Source: Bacteroidales bacterium
GTDB taxonomy: Bacteria; Bacteroidota; Bacteroidia; Bacteroidales; F082
Direction of reading: 5' to 3'
NCBI GenBank assembly: GCA_017549805.1
Contig: JAFYNJ010000024.1
Span: forward strand, 1-60,905
Length of the DNA: 60,905 nucleotides
In this document: positions 44,523 to 52,009 of the stretch, one piece after another
Layout: the number at the start of each line of letters is the position of its first letter
How positions within the stretch are numbered: the first letter of the stretch is position 1
The notes under the pieces: generated by a model
The model's input: the letters and a program-made list of their open reading frames with translations, nothing else
Told to the model about the DNA's origin: nothing
The model's database searches: none
Position numbers and translations under genes: made by a program

Positions 44523-45443
44523 TTATTCTTCTTGGAGCATCGCGTGCTTGATCTTCCTGGCAAAGGACGTATTGGAGAAATGTCCAGGCTTATAGGCTTT
44601 CACATGACCCTTGATCGGCTTTCCAACCAGCGTCAAGTCGCCGATGACATCAAGCAATTTGTGACGAGCAGGTTCGTTGTCGAAATAGAGATCGACGTTG
44701 TTCAAGATACCGCCTTCCTTCACCAACACTTTTGGCTTTTTGAAAAACGCGGCAATATGGTCAAGTTCCTCGGAAGAAACATTTTTGTTGACAAACACGA
44801 TGGCATTGGTCAAGTCGCCACCTTTGATGAGGTTACGGCTGAGGAGGGTTTCCAGCTCGTGGAGGAACACGAAGGTACGGCAAGGAGCGATCTCCGTCTC
44901 GAAGTCCTTCATGTCGTGCAACGAGGCGCTCTGTTTGTCCAAGACCTTGGTATTGTATTTTACGGTAACGTCAACTTGGAAGGTGTCACATGGCTCGATG
45001 GAAAGCTCGATGCCCAGCACTTCGTTGCGATAAACGATGGGCTCCTTGATGACATAATAGTCGCGCAAAGCCTTTTGTTGCACGATACCCGCTTCTTTCA
45101 GCACCTTGACAAATTCCTTTGCACTTCCATCCATGATGGGCGTTTCTTCCACATCGATGTCAATCAGGACATTGTCGATGCCCATACCTCTCAACGAGGC
45201 GAGCACATGTTCAACGGTATATATTTTGACGCCACCTTTTCCCAAGGTGGTTCCTCTGGTCGTATCAATGACGTTATCGACATCAGCCTCGATGATAGGC
45301 TGGTCTTCAAGATCAATGCGACGGAAGCGGATTCCCGTGTTGACCGGGGCCGGATTGAAGGTCAGGGTGCCACATTGACGCGTGTGCAGCCCTGCTCCCG
45401 TAACGCTGACCTTTCTTTTAAGAGTACACTGTTTTTCTTCCAT
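44523..45443 (-). CDS. lpxC: UDP-3-O-acyl-N-acetylglucosamine deacetylase, without FabZ fusion
   Basis: A 306-residue zinc deacetylase, the committed step of lipid A synthesis. Zinc ligands are H79 (YTVEHVLAS), H261 and D265 (ARHKLLDVIGD), with general-base-region H288 (YKPGHFSN). The two-domain LpxC fold is complete. In most Bacteroidota this gene is fused to fabZ (about 460 residues), but here the protein stops right after the LpxC part and lpxA follows after 12 bases, so no FabZ remnant is present. It has its own promoter within the lpxD-lpxC gap. Confidence 0.95.
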   Translation of the reverse strand: MEEKQCTLKRKVSVTGAGLHTRQCGTLTFNPAPVNTGIRFRRIDLEDQPIIEADVDNVIDTTRGTTLGKGGVKIYTVEHVLASLRGMGIDNVLIDIDVEETPIMDGSAKEFVKVLKEAGIVQQKALRDYYVIKEPIVYRNEVLGIELSIEPCDTFQVDVTVKYNTKVLDKQSASLHDMKDFETEIAPCRTFVFLHELETLLSRNLIKGGDLTNAIVFVNKNVSSEELDHIAAFFKKPKVLVKEGGILNNVDLYFDNEPARHKLLDVIGDLTLVGKPIKGHVKAYKPGHFSNTSFARKIKHAMLQEE

Positions 45444-45485
45444 AAAAAGCCAAACTTGAGTTCAAATTACCTCAAGAAAAACGGG

Positions 45486-45493
45486 CAAAAATA
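45486..45493 (-). promoter_or_regulatory. -7 box upstream of lpxC
   Basis: TATTTTTG on the minus strand, about 42 bases before the lpxC ATG. A CTTGAG/CTCAAG hairpin (45455-45476) lies in the leader. Confidence 0.5.
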
Positions 45494-45526
45494 GGGAAAA
45501 TTTCATTAAGTACAAAAAAAAACGCC

Positions 45527-46567
45527 TCAATGCTCGGATTTAAGTCTTTCCACCTCTTTTTCAAGGGCGTCGAGTTTGCGTGCCATCTCGTCGATATGGC
45601 GGAAACGGGCGTTGGAGACAAGGTATTGTCGTAAAGGCTGGATCGGGGTTCCCATAAACTCTTGGTTCTCTTCCTTGATGTTGCCCATGATGCCGCATTG
45701 GCCACCGAACTTCGAGCCGTTGGCGATATGCAGGTGTCCGACAAATCCCGATTGGCCGCCAACCACACAGTTCTTGCCAAGATGCGTGGAGCCGCTGACG
45801 CCCACCTGAGCCGCCAAGGCAGAGTTCTCTCCCACTTCGACGTTGTGTGCCAAATGAACCAAGTTGTCGAGCTTGACACCTTTGTGAATATGCGTGGACC
45901 CCATGGTGGAGCGGTCGATGGTGGTGTTGGCACCGATCTCCACATCGTCGTCGATGACCACATTGCCCACTTGCGGGATTTTCTCATAATGGCCATCCTC
46001 CTGCGGTGCGAATCCGAATCCATCGGCACCGATCACAGCCCCTGAATGGATAATGCAACGCTGGCCGACCACCGTGTTGCGGTAAAGCTTCACGCCGGCA
46101 TATACCGTAGTGTTGTCGCCGATGACACAGCCGTCGCCAATGTAAGCTTGGGGATAGATCTTCACGTTGTTGCCGAGGGTGACGTTCTCCCCCACAAAAG
46201 CGAACTCCCCGAGATAAAGATCCGTGCCGCATTGGGCGCTCGACGACATGAACGCCAACGAAGAAACGCCTTTCTTGTCTTGCGACATCTGGTCATAGAA
46301 AGCCAGCAGCTTCGCAAACGAGGCGTAGGCGTCCTCAACGCGAATCAAGGTGGCAGCGATAGACTTTTCAGCCACAAAGCTCTTGTTGACAATCACCACG
46401 GACGACTGGGTTTCATAGATATAGGGCGTGTATTTGGGGTTGGCCAGAAAGCTCAACATGCCCGGGGCTCCTTCCTCAATCTTGGCGACATTCCACACCT
46501 CGACATTCGGATCGCCTTCCACAGCACCACCTATCAAGGCTGCGATTTGTAATGCAGTAAATTTCAT
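45527..46567 (-). CDS. lpxD: UDP-3-O-acylglucosamine N-acyltransferase
   Basis: A 346-residue lipid A enzyme adding the second hydroxyacyl chain. The N-terminal uridine-binding domain (about 1-100) begins [21 protein letters not shown] long hexapeptide beta-helix follows, with [30 protein letters not shown], the family signature, and the catalytic histidine region [16 protein letters not shown]-terminal helix carries heptad-like [15 protein letters not shown], the trimer-capping coil. The gene follows the small conserved gene by 9 bases and precedes lpxC. Confidence 0.95.
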   Translation of the reverse strand: MKFTALQIAALIGGAVEGDPNVEVWNVAKIEEGAPGMLSFLANPKYTPYIYETQSSVVIVNKSFVAEKSIAATLIRVEDAYASFAKLLAFYDQMSQDKKGVSSLAFMSSSAQCGTDLYLGEFAFVGENVTLGNNVKIYPQAYIGDGCVIGDNTTVYAGVKLYRNTVVGQRCIIHSGAVIGADGFGFAPQEDGHYEKIPQVGNVVIDDDVEIGANTTIDRSTMGSTHIHKGVKLDNLVHLAHNVEVGENSALAAQVGVSGSTHLGKNCVVGGQSGFVGHLHIANGSKFGGQCGIMGNIKEENQEFMGTPIQPLRQYLVSNARFRHIDEMARKLDALEKEVERLKSEH

Positions 46568-46576
46568 GTTGTTACA

Positions 46577-47035
46577 TCAGATTTCGTTAAATTCCTTTTT
46601 CAACAAGGCGACGGCCTGCTCCACGAAAGGATTCGGCAAGGCCACCAAAGCCTGGGCAATGAGAGCAACATCCGTGCCAGTCTCGGTCTTGTCGAACGTG
46701 GCGTTGATCTGGTTCACCAGTTCCTCCTTGGTGCTCTTAACAGCCGACCAGGCATCGTTGCTGACATAAAGCTGTTGCGCCAAATTGTGCTCAAACTCGT
46801 CCTCGATGCTCTGCAACAACGCGATATGGAAAGCATCTTTCGTCAAGCCCGGCGCATAGACCCGCTTGACCAACACCGGAAGTTGGGAACGTTCCAAAAA
46901 CAGCAGGAAACGCTCGTAGGCCTGAATCTTGAGCGGCGTCACCATCTTGGCAGTCGCGACGCGCATTTCCATCCTGGTTTTCATTCGAAGTTCCAGTTCC
47001 TTCAACCTCAGTTTTCTGTTGAAAAAGTAACCCAT
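46577..47035 (-). CDS. Conserved Bacteroidota protein of unknown function (DUF7935-like)
   Basis: A 152-residue, mostly helical, cytoplasmic protein. It has no signal peptide (a weakly basic N-terminus MGYFFNRKLRLKELELRMK). It contains LKIQAYERFLLFLERSQLP and DEFEHNLAQQLYVSNDAWSAVKSTKEEL. Proteins of this pattern are often encoded next to lpxD in Bacteroidota; I associate it with DUF7935 from memory only. It is first gene of the minus-strand lpx run, with a promoter at 47053. Confidence 0.7.
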   Translation of the reverse strand: MGYFFNRKLRLKELELRMKTRMEMRVATAKMVTPLKIQAYERFLLFLERSQLPVLVKRVYAPGLTKDAFHIALLQSIEDEFEHNLAQQLYVSNDAWSAVKSTKEELVNQINATFDKTETGTDVALIAQALVALPNPFVEQAVALLKKEFNEI

Positions 47036-47052
47036 GGTTATCAGATTTTGCG

Positions 47053-47060
47053 CAAAGGTA
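47053..47060 (-). promoter_or_regulatory. -7 box of the lpx operon
   Basis: TACCTTTG on the minus strand, 17 bases before the ATG at 47035. A heptanucleotide array occupies the -33 region upstream. Confidence 0.6.
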
Positions 47061-47070
47061 CGATTTTTTA

Positions 47071-47098
47071 GAAGATAGAAGGCAGAAGAAAGAAGAAA
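47071..47098. repeat. Heptanucleotide tandem array between divergent promoters
   Basis: Four 7-base units, GAAGATA, GAAGGCA, GAAGAAA and GAAGAAA, placed 10 bases from the minus-strand -7 box and 6 bases from the plus-strand -7 box. It therefore spans the -33 regions of both genes. Confidence 0.8.
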
Positions 47099-47104
47099 GA
47101 ATTG

Positions 47105-47112
47105 TATTTTTG
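47105..47112 (+). promoter_or_regulatory. -7 box of the aminotransferase gene
   Basis: TATTTTTG, 40 bases before the ATG at 47153. Confidence 0.6.
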
Positions 47113-47152
47113 CAACCCTAATTATGAATTATTTAATCTCAAATAAAGAATC

Positions 47153-48361
47153 ATGAGCGAAATCATCCTCTCGAACAGAGTATTGAACATGGCCGAATCC
47201 GCAACCTTGGCCATGACCAACAAGAGCCGCGAGCTGAAAGCCCAAGGCATCGATGTCATCAGCCTGAGCATCGGCGAGCCCGACTTCAACACGCCCGTAT
47301 CGGCCAAGCAAGCCGGTATTGACGCCATCAACAACAACGACACCCATTATCCGCCTGTGCCTGGCACACCCGCACTGCGCAAAGCCATCGCCAACAAACT
47401 GAAACGTGACAACGACCTCGACTACAAGGATACCGACATCCTTGTCTCAAACGGTGCCAAGCAAGCCATCAACAATGTGTTGCTGGCCATCGTCAACGAC
47501 GGCGACGAGGTCATCATCCCCGCCCCGTTCTGGGTCTCCTACCCTGAGATGGTAAAACTGAGCGGCGGCGTACCTATCATTGTCAAAAGCGACTTCGCCC
47601 ACGACTTCAAGATCACGGCTGAACAGCTGGAGAAGGCCATCACGCCCAAGACCAAGGCCTTGCTCATCAACACGCCCTGCAACCCCAGTGGTAGCGTTTT
47701 CACCAAGGCTGAGCTCACCGCCATCGCCGAGGTGCTGAAGAAATATCCGAACATCATCATCATCTCCGATGAAATCTATGAGTTCATCCAATATGAACAG
47801 AAGCACGAGAGCATGGGACAGTTCGAATTCCTGAAAGACCGTCTCGTCCTTGTCAACGGCGTTGCCAAGGGTTATGCCATGACGGGTTGGCGTATCGGCT
47901 ACATCGCCGCTCCGCAAGCCATCGTGAAGGCTACCAACAAGATTCAAGGCCAAATCACCTCCGGCATCTGCACCATCGCCCAAGCCGCCGCTGCCAAGGC
48001 CATGGAACTGAGCCCCGAGAACTCGAAGGAGATCCAGGAGATGCTGGCCGCCTTCCGTCACCGCCGCGACACCTTTGTGAAGCTGTTGAACGAGATTCCA
48101 GGCGTGAAGTGCAACACGCCCGCCGGCGCTTTCTATGTATTCCCCGAAGTGAAGTCATACTATGGCAAGACCGATGGTGAGACCGTCATCAAGGGTAGCG
48201 ACGACCTCTGCATGTGGCTGCTTTACAACGCCCATGTAGCCTGCGTGGCCGGCAATGCCTTCGGCAACGACGATTGCATCCGCCTCTCCTATGCCACCTC
48301 CGAGGACAAGCTCGTGGAGGCTGTAAGAAGAATCAAGGAAGCGCTGAAGAAGCTGAGATAA
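47153..48361 (+). CDS. Aspartate aminotransferase-type PLP enzyme
   Basis: A 402-residue class I/II aminotransferase of the I-gamma (bacterial AspB/AAT) group, interconverting aspartate and 2-oxoglutarate with oxaloacetate and glutamate; prephenate or aromatic substrates are possible in this subgroup. Visible motifs are SIGEPDFNTP, YPPVPGTPALRKAIA, NTPCNPSGSVFTKAEL, ISDEIYEF and the Schiff-base lysine K239 in NGVAKGYAMTGWRIGY. The length is normal. Its stop codon is the start of a heptanucleotide array leading into the heptose kinase gene. Confidence 0.93.
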   Translation: MSEIILSNRVLNMAESATLAMTNKSRELKAQGIDVISLSIGEPDFNTPVSAKQAGIDAINNNDTHYPPVPGTPALRKAIANKLKRDNDLDYKDTDILVSNGAKQAINNVLLAIVNDGDEVIIPAPFWVSYPEMVKLSGGVPIIVKSDFAHDFKITAEQLEKAITPKTKALLINTPCNPSGSVFTKAELTAIAEVLKKYPNIIIISDEIYEFIQYEQKHESMGQFEFLKDRLVLVNGVAKGYAMTGWRIGYIAAPQAIVKATNKIQGQITSGICTIAQAAAAKAMELSPENSKEIQEMLAAFRHRRDTFVKLLNEIPGVKCNTPAGAFYVFPEVKSYYGKTDGETVIKGSDDLCMWLLYNAHVACVAGNAFGNDDCIRLSYATSEDKLVEAVRRIKEALKKLR

Positions 48362-48389
48362 AAGATAAAAGATAAAAGTTAAGAGTTGG
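48355..48389 (+). repeat. Heptanucleotide tandem array (AAGATAA/AAGTTAA type)
   Basis: Five 7-base units: GAGATAA, AAGATAA, AAGATAA, AAGTTAA, GAGTTGG. Unit 1 holds the aminotransferase stop codon. Unit 5 holds the TTG that is one possible start codon of the next gene and the first base of the alternative GTG. Confidence 0.88.
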
Positions 48390-49357
48390 TGTTAGACGAA
48401 TTCAACGGTTTGAAAGCCTTGGTGGTCGGTGACGTGATGATCGACGCCTATTCGAAAGGCGTGATTGAGCGCATGTCACCCGAGGCTCCCGTACCCATCG
48501 TCAATCTTCGCGAACATTTCAACCGACTCGGCGGTGCTGCTAACGTGGCGCTCAACCTCAAGGCTTTGGGAGCCATGCCCTTGGTATGTTCCGTCATCGG
48601 CGACGACAGCCATGCCGACGAATTGTTTGCGCTACTGCGCGAACACGGCTTGGCAACCAACGGTCTGGTCAAAAGCGGCAAACGAGTCACCACCGTCAAG
48701 CACCGCATCTTTGACGGCGACAAGCAAGTGCTCCGCATGGACGAGGAAGACACCTTCGACCTGGATAACGAAGAACACCAAGACCTTTGGAAGGTCATCG
48801 TGAAAGCCCTCGACGAAGAGCATTTCGACGTCATCATCCTGCAGGACTACAACAAGGGTGTCCTTTCGGAAAGGATGATCCAAGCCATTGTGGCCGAGGC
48901 TGGGAAGAGAGACATTCCCGTTGCCGTCGATCCCAAAAAGAAGAACTTTTTCTCCTATCAAGGCGTGACGCTCTTTAAGCCCAATGCCAAAGAACTTCGT
49001 GATGGTCTCGGCGTGAACGCCGAGACCATCGACGAGCTCCGACAAGCCGCCATCGCGCTTCAAGAACAATTGCATTGCCAATACCTCATGGTCACCCTTT
49101 CCGACAAAGGCGTGATGATTCTGCACGACAGCATTTTCCACCATCTTCCCGCCCATCCAAGAAACATCGCCGATGTGTCGGGCGCTGGCGACACGGTATT
49201 GAGCGTGGCAGCCTTGTGCGTGGCACAAAAAGCCGATGCCGAGACCATCGCCGCCCTGTCGAACCTCGCTGGCGGGCTGGTCTGCGAAGAAGTCGGCGTC
49301 GTTCCCATCGACAAGGATAAACTATCCCAAGAGGCCAAACGCATCAGCCATGAGTGA
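48386..49357 (+). CDS. D-glycero-beta-D-manno-heptose-7-phosphate kinase (HldE kinase domain)
   Basis: A 323-residue PfkB-family sugar kinase that phosphorylates heptose 7-phosphate on the way to ADP-heptose for LPS core. Signatures are VVGDVMIDAYSKGVIERMSPEAPVPIV, NRLGGAANVALNL and the C-terminal PfkB motif VSGAGDTVLSVAAL with its catalytic Asp. It is kinase only, without the adenylyltransferase half of E. coli HldE. No ATG is available: translation must start at TTG 48386 or GTG 48389, both touching the heptanucleotide array. Its end overlaps the menaquinone methyltransferase gene by 8 bases. Confidence 0.92.
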   Translation: MVLDEFNGLKALVVGDVMIDAYSKGVIERMSPEAPVPIVNLREHFNRLGGAANVALNLKALGAMPLVCSVIGDDSHADELFALLREHGLATNGLVKSGKRVTTVKHRIFDGDKQVLRMDEEDTFDLDNEEHQDLWKVIVKALDEEHFDVIILQDYNKGVLSERMIQAIVAEAGKRDIPVAVDPKKKNFFSYQGVTLFKPNAKELRDGLGVNAETIDELRQAAIALQEQLHCQYLMVTLSDKGVMILHDSIFHHLPAHPRNIADVSGAGDTVLSVAALCVAQKADAETIAALSNLAGGLVCEEVGVVPIDKDKLSQEAKRISHE

Positions 49358-50069
49358 TCAACAGGCCGTCACCGAAATGTTCGACGACATTTCGCCCCGA
49401 TACGATTTCTTAAACCACCTGCTTTCCTTCGGCATCGATAAACGATGGAGAAGGAAGACTTCGCAATGGATTGCCAGGCAACAGCCCACGGCCATCCTCG
49501 ATGTGGCCACCGGCACGGCCGACCTGGCCATCCGCATGGCCAAGGATATCCCGTCGGCAAGCATTGTTGGCGTGGATCTTTCTGTAAAAATGCTTGAGAT
49601 CGGAAAACAAAAAATCCTCCAAAAACAATTGGACCAACGCATCCATCTTGAAACCGCCGATGCAACGCACCTCCCTTTTGGCGACAATAGTTTCGATGCC
49701 GTTACAGCAGCGTTTGGCGTACGCAACTTCGAACATCTTGAGCAAGGGGTCCGTGAAATGCTCCGTGTCGCCAAAGACGACGGAGCCATCGCCATCTTGG
49801 AGTTCTCGCATCCCCAGAAAGGCTTCATCCGAATGCCTTACCACTGCTATTCAAAGCATATTCTCCCGCGCATCGGTCGCAGCGTGTCGAAACATCCAAG
49901 CGCATACCGATACCTCCCCGAGTCCGTCGAAGCCTTCCCTGATGGTGAAACCTTTATGTCGCTGTTAAAGGAAACAGGGCTAACAGCCGTCGGGATGCGA
50001 CGATTCAACGGCGGCATTGCCACCTTATACTATGGCTGTGTCCAAAAAAAGCCCGTTACATTACAATAA
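49350..50069 (+). CDS. ubiE: Demethylmenaquinone methyltransferase (UbiE/MenG)
   Basis: A 239-residue SAM-dependent C-methyltransferase that makes menaquinone from demethylmenaquinone, as expected for an anaerobe. It starts at ATG 49350 (MSDQQAVTEMFDDISPRYDFLNHLLSFGIDKRWR); the longer upstream frame is within the kinase gene. Motif I is ILDVATGTADLAIRMA; the UbiE signatures DAVTAAFGVRNFEHLEQGVREMLRV and ILEFSHPQKG are present. It is followed by the PorT-like gene after 32 bases, an association I recall from other Bacteroidota. Confidence 0.95.
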   Translation: MSDQQAVTEMFDDISPRYDFLNHLLSFGIDKRWRRKTSQWIARQQPTAILDVATGTADLAIRMAKDIPSASIVGVDLSVKMLEIGKQKILQKQLDQRIHLETADATHLPFGDNSFDAVTAAFGVRNFEHLEQGVREMLRVAKDDGAIAILEFSHPQKGFIRMPYHCYSKHILPRIGRSVSKHPSAYRYLPESVEAFPDGETFMSLLKETGLTAVGMRRFNGGIATLYYGCVQKKPVTLQ

Positions 50070-50101
50070 AAAGGCACCTCTTTCCGTTAAAACAAACTAA
50101 A

Positions 50102-50890
50102 ATGCATATCGTGAAAAAAGTCATCAAAACCGCCATATTCCTGATTCTCGCCATGGCCTGCGTCAATGGAGCCCAAGCTCAGGGAAGAAAAATCACATAC
50201 CTCCAAACCTACGATTGGGCACCCTATCATTTCGGGTTCCTCGTCGGCACCAATTTCATGGATTACACCTTGATTTTAAAGGAAAACTACCAGAATGACG
50301 AGCATACTGATTTTAACGAGCTTCCCGATGATATGAATATTACTGAGAATGGTTTCAACAACTACTATATTACTAATGTTGCTAGAAAATCTCTCAATCC
50401 GGGCTTTACTGTAGGGGTTGTTGGCGACCTGCGCTTGGGTAATTATTTCAATCTGCGGTTCTGCCCGACTTATAGCTTTAATTCCATCAATATCGAATAC
50501 ACTTTGCAGATCAATAGTTACGATGAGCCCAAGCCTTATCTATCGAAGCACCAAAACGTAAATTGCCTGGAGTTCCCATTGCATATCAAATACAGATCAA
50601 AACGCTACAACAACATTGCCGCCTATCTTTTGGGCGGCCTCAACCCAAAGCTGTATTTCACTTTCCCAAAAATCGCCGATGCCAATTGGATTCAAACCAA
50701 GCCTTTCGATCTTGCTTTGGAATTCGGCAGTGGATTTGATTTTTACAACCAATGGTTTAAGATGGGTATTGAGGTAAAGATGGGATTCGGATTGTTTAAT
50801 ATCTTACGAGAACAACAGCCGTATTTTTACGGACATCCGCTTGAAGGACTGAGAAACAAGCAGTTACAAGTATCACTCACCTTCGAATAA
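50102..50890 (+). CDS. porT: PorT-like outer-membrane beta-barrel protein (type IX secretion)
   Basis: A 262-residue exported protein with signal peptide to about residue 27 (MHIVKKVIKTAIFLILAMACVNGAQAQ). The mature part has alternating strands of an eight-stranded barrel: YDWAPYHFGFLVGTNFMDYTL, LNPGFTVGVVGDLRLGNYFNLRFCPTYSF, and the C-terminal LQVSLTFE ending in an aromatic-X pair. This fits PorT (SprT), an accessory protein required for T9SS in Porphyromonas and Flavobacterium. Together with the sorting-domain proteins at 16635 and 18277 it indicates a working T9SS; the PorKLMN/SprA core is not in the window. Confidence 0.82.
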   Translation: MHIVKKVIKTAIFLILAMACVNGAQAQGRKITYLQTYDWAPYHFGFLVGTNFMDYTLILKENYQNDEHTDFNELPDDMNITENGFNNYYITNVARKSLNPGFTVGVVGDLRLGNYFNLRFCPTYSFNSINIEYTLQINSYDEPKPYLSKHQNVNCLEFPLHIKYRSKRYNNIAAYLLGGLNPKLYFTFPKIADANWIQTKPFDLALEFGSGFDFYNQWFKMGIEVKMGFGLFNILREQQPYFYGHPLEGLRNKQLQVSLTFE

Positions 50891-50909
50891 AAATTTTTAC
50901 CCCATTTTG

Positions 50910-50939
50910 TTGCGGGTATGAGAATTTTATCTAATTTTG
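50910..50939 (+). promoter_or_regulatory. Promoter of tRNA-Glu
   Basis: TTG at 50910-50912 and TAATTTTG at 50932-50939, 22 bases start to start. The tRNA begins about 20 bases downstream. Confidence 0.6.
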
Positions 50940-50959
50940 CAGCGTCAAAAATGACAGAT

Positions 50960-51033
50960 GGTCTCTTCGTCTAGTCTGGTCAGGACGTCAGGTTTTCATC
51001 CTGGTAACTCGGGTTCAAATCCCGGAGAGACTA
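50960..51033 (+). tRNA. tRNA-Glu (UUC anticodon)
   Basis: A cloverleaf can be drawn: acceptor GGTCTCT/AGAGACT, D arm from GTCTAG, anticodon stem CAGG/CCTG with loop TTTTCAT (anticodon TTC), T arm CGGG-TTCAAAT-CCCG, discriminator A. The 1-72 pair is G-U rather than G-C. CCA is not encoded. A terminator follows within 4 bases. Confidence 0.93.
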
Positions 51034-51036
51034 CGG

Positions 51037-51062
51037 AAGCCCGCTGAAAAGCGGGCTTTTTT
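51037..51062 (+). terminator. Rho-independent terminator of tRNA-Glu
   Basis: GCCCGCT-GAAA-AGCGGGC (GNRA-like loop) followed by six T. The lplA promoter starts 3 bases later. Confidence 0.93.
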
Positions 51063-51064
51063 CA

Positions 51065-51072
51065 TATCTTTG
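51065..51072 (+). promoter_or_regulatory. -7 box of lplA, implying a leaderless transcript
   Basis: TATCTTTG ends only 4 bases before the lplA ATG, so transcription should begin at or just past the start codon. Confidence 0.55.
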
Positions 51073-51076
51073 CAGC

Positions 51077-51979
51077 ATGAAAAAAGTACAAGTCGTTATC
51101 AGCAACCAATTCAACCCTTATTTAAATCTGGCTGTGGAGACCTATCTCACCGACCATCAGGAGGAGGGCGTGGTGACGATGTACCTTTGGAAGAACGAGC
51201 GCACCGTGGTTATCGGACTCAACCAAAACCCTTTCTCGGAATGCGATGTGAAGCGTTTAAATGAGGAAGGTGGGCATTTAATGCGCAGGCGCACAGGCGG
51301 TGGTGCCGTTTATCACGACCTCGGCAATCTCAACTTCTCTTTCATCGCCGACAAAAACGATTACGATGTTCGGAAACAACAATCCGTCATCCAAGAGGCA
51401 TTGAAGACCTTTGGCTTGGAAGCAGAGATCTCCGGTCGCAACGACCTGCTTTGCCAAGGCAGGAAATTCTCCGGCAATGCCTTTTTCAACGGAACCGACA
51501 ACAATCTGCATCACGGCACCATCTTGATCAAGACCGATGGCGAAATGATGCAGCGCTATCTCACTGTGAACAAGGCAAAACTGCAAAAACACGGCGTGAA
51601 GTCCGTCGCCAGTCGCGTGGTAAACCTATCGGAACTGGCTGATGTCACCTCCGAAAACATCGTGGAACCGCTGATCCAAGCCTTTGAAAAGGTTTACGGG
51701 ATGAAGGCTGTATGTGTTGACTTTGAGACCTTGGCCGACTTGGACGAAGTAAAGGAAACCGTTTCAAGGATTTCTTCACATGATTACCTCTATGGCAAGT
51801 GGGAGCATTTCCATGCTGTCAAGAAAGCCCAGTTCCCATGGGGCAATGTGGAAGTCGGCTTCGACATGGATGAAAACACCCATGAAATCAAGAATCTCGT
51901 CATCGCCACGGATAGCCTGAATACTGAAATTGCCGACATTTGCAACGACATCTTCGGAATGTTAGACTTTAAGATTTAA
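51077..51979 (+). CDS. lplA: Lipoate-protein ligase A
   Basis: A 300-residue cytoplasmic enzyme that adenylates lipoate and attaches it to E2 or GcvH proteins. It shows the BPL_LplA_LipB fold with RRRTGGGAVYHDLGNLNFSFI, GRNDLLCQGRKFSGNAFF and the catalytic-lysine region HHGTILIKTDGEMMQRYL. The C-terminal accessory domain (about 230-300) is present. It has its own promoter directly behind the tRNA terminator. Its stop lies in the first unit of a heptanucleotide array that leads into miaB. Confidence 0.93.
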   Translation: MKKVQVVISNQFNPYLNLAVETYLTDHQEEGVVTMYLWKNERTVVIGLNQNPFSECDVKRLNEEGGHLMRRRTGGGAVYHDLGNLNFSFIADKNDYDVRKQQSVIQEALKTFGLEAEISGRNDLLCQGRKFSGNAFFNGTDNNLHHGTILIKTDGEMMQRYLTVNKAKLQKHGVKSVASRVVNLSELADVTSENIVEPLIQAFEKVYGMKAVCVDFETLADLDEVKETVSRISSHDYLYGKWEHFHAVKKAQFPWGNVEVGFDMDENTHEIKNLVIATDSLNTEIADICNDIFGMLDFKI

Positions 51980-52009
51980 CTTTTAACTTTTATCTCTCAT
52001 CTTTTATCT
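51975..52009 (+). repeat. Heptanucleotide tandem array (TTTAACT/TTTATCT type)
   Basis: Five 7-base units: TTTAACT twice, TTTATCT, CTCATCT, TTTATCT. Unit 1 contains the lplA stop and the array abuts the miaB ATG with no spacer. The units are the reverse complement of the AGATAAA/AGTTAAA types at 33414 and 48355. Confidence 0.9.

Noticed and set aside
44532-45494. A 320-codon plus-strand open frame
   Set aside because: It is antisense to lpxC, whose zinc ligands are all present.
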